Source of the DNA: DASZCR01 sp035942915
GTDB taxonomy: Bacteria > Acidobacteriota > Blastocatellia > Pyrinomonadales > Pyrinomonadaceae
Assembly: GCA_035942915.1 (NCBI GenBank)
Contig: DASZCR010000283.1
Coordinates: 1-11,710 of the forward strand
Direction of reading: 5' to 3'
DNA length: 11,710 nt
Of this stretch, positions 10,201 through 11,710 are shown piece after piece. Every line of letters begins with the position of its first letter. The stretch's first letter is position 1. A program made the translations under genes and the position numbers. The notes beneath the pieces were generated by a model. That model ran no database searches. It saw only the letters and a list, made by a program, of their open reading frames with translations, and was not told the origin of the DNA.

Positions 10201-11710
10201 TCCTTGCGCACCTGCGAGAAGAGGGAGCGGACGTTGTCTGCGCGGAAGATGTATGCGTTCTCGACCATGAAGGGGCGGAACATCTCGAAGGCTTCCTGCG
10301 TCTCGCTCGTGAACTTCTCGACGGCGGCGACCTTCTCCTTTGCGTGGTCGATGAACTCCGTGATGCGCCCGCCGCCCCAGCGTGGCCGCACGCTGTCGAG
10401 CAGGTCGTTGACCTTCTTCGCCGCCGCGTTGACCATCGGCGTCGAGGTCGAGTCGAAGCGCGAAGGCGTGACGGGTCGCGCCTCCATCCGCCCGGCAATC
10501 TCGTTGACGAGACGGAAGCCCGTCTCCTTCTCCTGAAAATGCTTGCGCTTGTACATGCCGAGCATGCCGACGATGCGCCGCATGTCGTTCGGATTGCTGT
10601 CGCCGGTGGCGGCCTGATAGACGAGGCGCGGCTCGCGCGCGCACGCCTCGGCGGCGACGGCCAGCATCACGGCCGCCACCGAGTCGACGGGCGTGATGTC
10701 GAGGATGAGCTTTTCGTTGACGGGTATCTGCGTTTGACCTTTGAGCGTGATGAAGATGAGCGGCGCGGTCGTCGTGAACCCTTCGTTCCAGCCGGGGAAG
10801 GGATAGCTGAGCGCCGATTCGACGATGCTCGGACGGACGATTGATTTGACGATGCCCGTCTCGGCCGCTACCAACTGCTCGCCGAGACTCTTGGTGTAGG
10901 TGTAGATGTTCGGCCAGCCCCACCACGTCGCGCGCTCGATGCCGAGTTCCGTCAGGCGCTCGCGCGTCCACACCTTGCGCTCGCGGGCGACGGCCAGACC
11001 CATCGCATCAAGGTCGTCCGGGTCGCGTCCCTCTTCGATGAGCCGCTTGCGCGCCAGTTCGCGGAAACGCGCGGCCTGCACGGCATCGCGTGCCTCGTCG
11101 CGGACGCGCACGGTGAGACGCTCGCAATCCTTTATCTCCTGCTCGACAGAGAACTCGACGCCCGGCAACTCGTCGCGGCGCGGAAAGTAACCGACGACGG
11201 GGTCGCTCTCCCAGATGGGGCCGGAGCGATTGCCCGCGACGAAGCAGGTCGAGACGTGGACGAGCGCGGGGCGGCGCATCCGCTTGGCGAAGGCAATGAC
11301 GTTCTGCGTGCCTGTGACGTTCGTGCGCAGCGCACTTTCAAGCGTCGGGTTGAAGGTGACGTTACCGGCCGAGTTGATGACAACGTCGATGTCTGAGGCG
11401 ATGGCCTGCGCCTGCGTATCCGTGAAACCGAGGTTGTCTTCGGCGATGTCGCCGCCGACGATGCGGACTTTGTCGCGGATGAAACCCTCGAAGGCGTCGC
11501 CGTAGCGTTCGCGCAAGGGGTCGAAGGGCGGCGCGGTGACGACGTTGTTCCAGAAGCGCGTCTCGGACTCTTCCTGCGAGCGCGCGCGGACGGTGACGTA
11601 GACGCGCCCGATGCCGGGGAAGCGATGAAGCAGCATCGAGAGCGTCACCTTGCCGAGAAAGCCGGTCGCGCCGATGATGAAGAGATTCCTGCCCTGATAG
11701 ATTTCGGTCG
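7281..11710 (-). CDS. elbD: Multidomain ElbD-like enzyme: fatty acyl reductase, AMP-acyl ligase, ACP, PlsC (5' partial)
   Basis: At least 1475 residues, first complete codon at 11706-11708; the true start is outside the window because the NAD(P) motif GATGFLGK (visible residues 13-20) lies upstream of the first internal GTG at 11648. Domains in order: a male-sterility-type fatty acyl reductase with catalytic YTYTK (Tyr269, Lys273; Tyr codon 10902-10904); a region of about 150 residues with the aromatic patch FDWYDYWMHIHFPG; an AMP-forming acyl ligase with FTSGTTGQPKG (about 720-730), EGYGLTEASP (896-905), YTGDLGR (971-977) and LPRTATRK with likely catalytic Lys1090; an acyl carrier domain with LGFDSL, phosphopantetheine Ser1155 (codon 8244-8246); a charged Ala/Glu/Arg linker; and a PlsC acyltransferase with NHTSHLD (His1265, Asp1270) and FPEGTRS (1339-1345). 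This set matches ElbD, the multifunctional ether-lipid enzyme known from myxobacteria. Probable role: activate a fatty acid, load it on its own ACP, reduce it to the alcohol and acylate a glycerol backbone. All catalytic motifs appear intact. The elbD name rests on architecture, not on a computed alignment. Confidence 0.87.
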   Translation of the reverse strand, partial: TEIYQGRNLFIIGATGFLGKVTLSMLLHRFPGIGRVYVTVRARSQEESETRFWNNVVTAPPFDPLRERYGDAFEGFIRDKVRIVGGDIAEDNLGFTDTQAQAIASDIDVVINSAGNVTFNPTLESALRTNVTGTQNVIAFAKRMRRPALVHVSTCFVAGNRSGPIWESDPVVGYFPRRDELPGVEFSVEQEIKDCERLTVRVRDEARDAVQAARFRELARKRLIEEGRDPDDLDAMGLAVARERKVWTRERLTELGIERATWWGWPNIYTYTKSLGEQLVAAETGIVKSIVRPSIVESALSYPFPGWNEGFTTTAPLIFITLKGQTQIPVNEKLILDITPVDSVAAVMLAVAAEACAREPRLVYQAATGDSNPNDMRRIVGMLGMYKRKHFQEKETGFRLVNEIAGRMEARPVTPSRFDSTSTPMVNAAAKKVNDLLDSVRPRWGGGRITEFIDHAKEKVAAVEKFTSETQEAFEMFRPFMVENAYIFRADNVRSLFSQVRKDEQELLPWHPERFDWYDYWMHIHFPGLKKWVFPTLEEDLRAQPKRVYTYRDLLELFETSTKRFSTRVAMRIERDGVKEQYTYADLHELATRAGAFLASRGVRPGDRVVLVSHNAPEWGMSYFGVLKAGATCVPVDPESSTDEIVNFVRASGAAGLVLSEEMDAKHADLESKLDAAGLGATQIWRYGEVFALTDEQTEDERTALLPARVAPNSLASLIFTSGTTGQPKGVMLSHKNLTHMVSMLSSVFDMTTRDGVLSVLPLHHTFEFSTGFLTPLSRGAQITYLPELTSEELARAIKNGHVTGMVGVPALWELLHRRIKTRLDENGAWVSRTAELLIQANGWLRERTPFNFGQIVFRPIHLGMGGRIRYLISGGSALNERVKRDMHGLGFTILEGYGLTEASPVLTVTRPENGLNATSVGRALPGVEVKIADPDENGVGEVIARGANVMLGYYQNEEATRQTLVNRWLYTGDLGRLDDEGNLYLVGRSKEIIVDTNGKNVYPDEIEELYSDSPFIKELSVVGLPDGIGEKVACLVVADYDHDIALTREEVRRKIEEHFRDVSSALPFYKRVKVLHFWDGELPRTATRKVKRREVVEAMRVLEESVRNVGRAAVREDAKANDAAWLLDIVATVSNRPRTQVTFETRLADLGFDSLMYVELASAVEQAGGVLTSPETLTEVQSLRELAAVVTRKPSPAQKRAAEARAQEEQREADDIHIPSVVRTLGNKGLDALQRLFYEKFLHMKCEGCTNIPVHTNFIVAANHTSHLDMGLVKMALGEQGRDMVALAAADYFFDNKFKRAYMDNFTNTVPMERSGSLRKSLRHARSFLERGYTALLFPEGTRSVTGEMAEFKPIIGYLALSTRTGILPMYLHGTYEALPKGSNVLKSRDIEARVGRFLSVEELEELTKGMPKSEAYRLIAALVRHEVENLRDRTKHSFDAKSLRRRWRSERRAAAADESGGQKSQDEFAATGD

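Noticed and set aside
11640..11710. The internal GTG at 11648 as the start of the large minus-strand protein.
   Set aside because: Twenty in-frame codons upstream encode the NAD(P)-binding GATGFLGK, which must belong to the same protein, so the gene continues past the window edge.
7281..11710. Reading the large protein as a polyketide synthase or as a bifunctional Aas (acyltransferase plus acyl-ACP synthetase).
   Set aside because: No ketosynthase or malonyl-transferase motifs are visible. Aas lacks the N-terminal reductase and internal ACP and has its acyltransferase first.

Overview
This is a GC-rich, gene-dense bacterial window holding six protein genes in two converging transcription units. 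All intergenic gaps are very short except one of 107 nt. No RNA gene, insertion sequence, CRISPR array or prophage gene is visible. The organism cannot be fixed from the sequence alone. A cyanobacterial/Thermus-like form of MetH, an ElbD-type ether-lipid megaenzyme and high GC are compatible with an Acidobacteriota member (for example Blastocatellia/subdivision 4) or another soil or myxobacterial-like lineage. I hold the Acidobacteriota idea only as a moderate-to-low-confidence inference.

Left half, plus strand (1-4811): the 3' 988 codons of cobalamin-dependent methionine synthase (metH, 5' end outside the window), then a stand-alone PlsC-family acyltransferase starting 1 nt after the metH stop, then a YegS/DgkB-type lipid kinase 6 nt later. 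The spacing implies one operon whose promoter lies upstream of the window.

Middle (4812-4918): the only real intergenic gap, between two converging genes. It holds a long, nearly perfect, AT-richer palindrome with a 17-bp perfect stem and a 7-nt tandem duplication in one arm. It is best read as a bidirectional terminator and possibly as a dispersed repeat.

Right half, minus strand (11710 to 4919, 5' end outside the window): first a multidomain protein of at least 1475 residues with the order fatty acyl reductase (male-sterility type SDR), AMP-dependent acyl ligase, acyl carrier protein, PlsC acyltransferase. This set of domains matches ElbD, the multifunctional ether-lipid enzyme characterised in Myxococcus and Stigmatella. 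It is followed after 24 nt by a Tat-signal flavin amine oxidase-family protein, and after 16 nt by an extended SDR (NAD-dependent epimerase/reductase) with an unusual lysine/alanine-rich N-terminal tail.

Together, five of the six genes look like membrane-lipid building or modifying enzymes or plausible accessories: two PlsC domains, a diacylglycerol/lipid kinase, fatty acid activation and reduction, and two oxidoreductases. My main hypothesis is that this is an ether-lipid or modified-glycerolipid locus. The Tat-exported flavoprotein and the basic-tailed SDR are the least explained parts.
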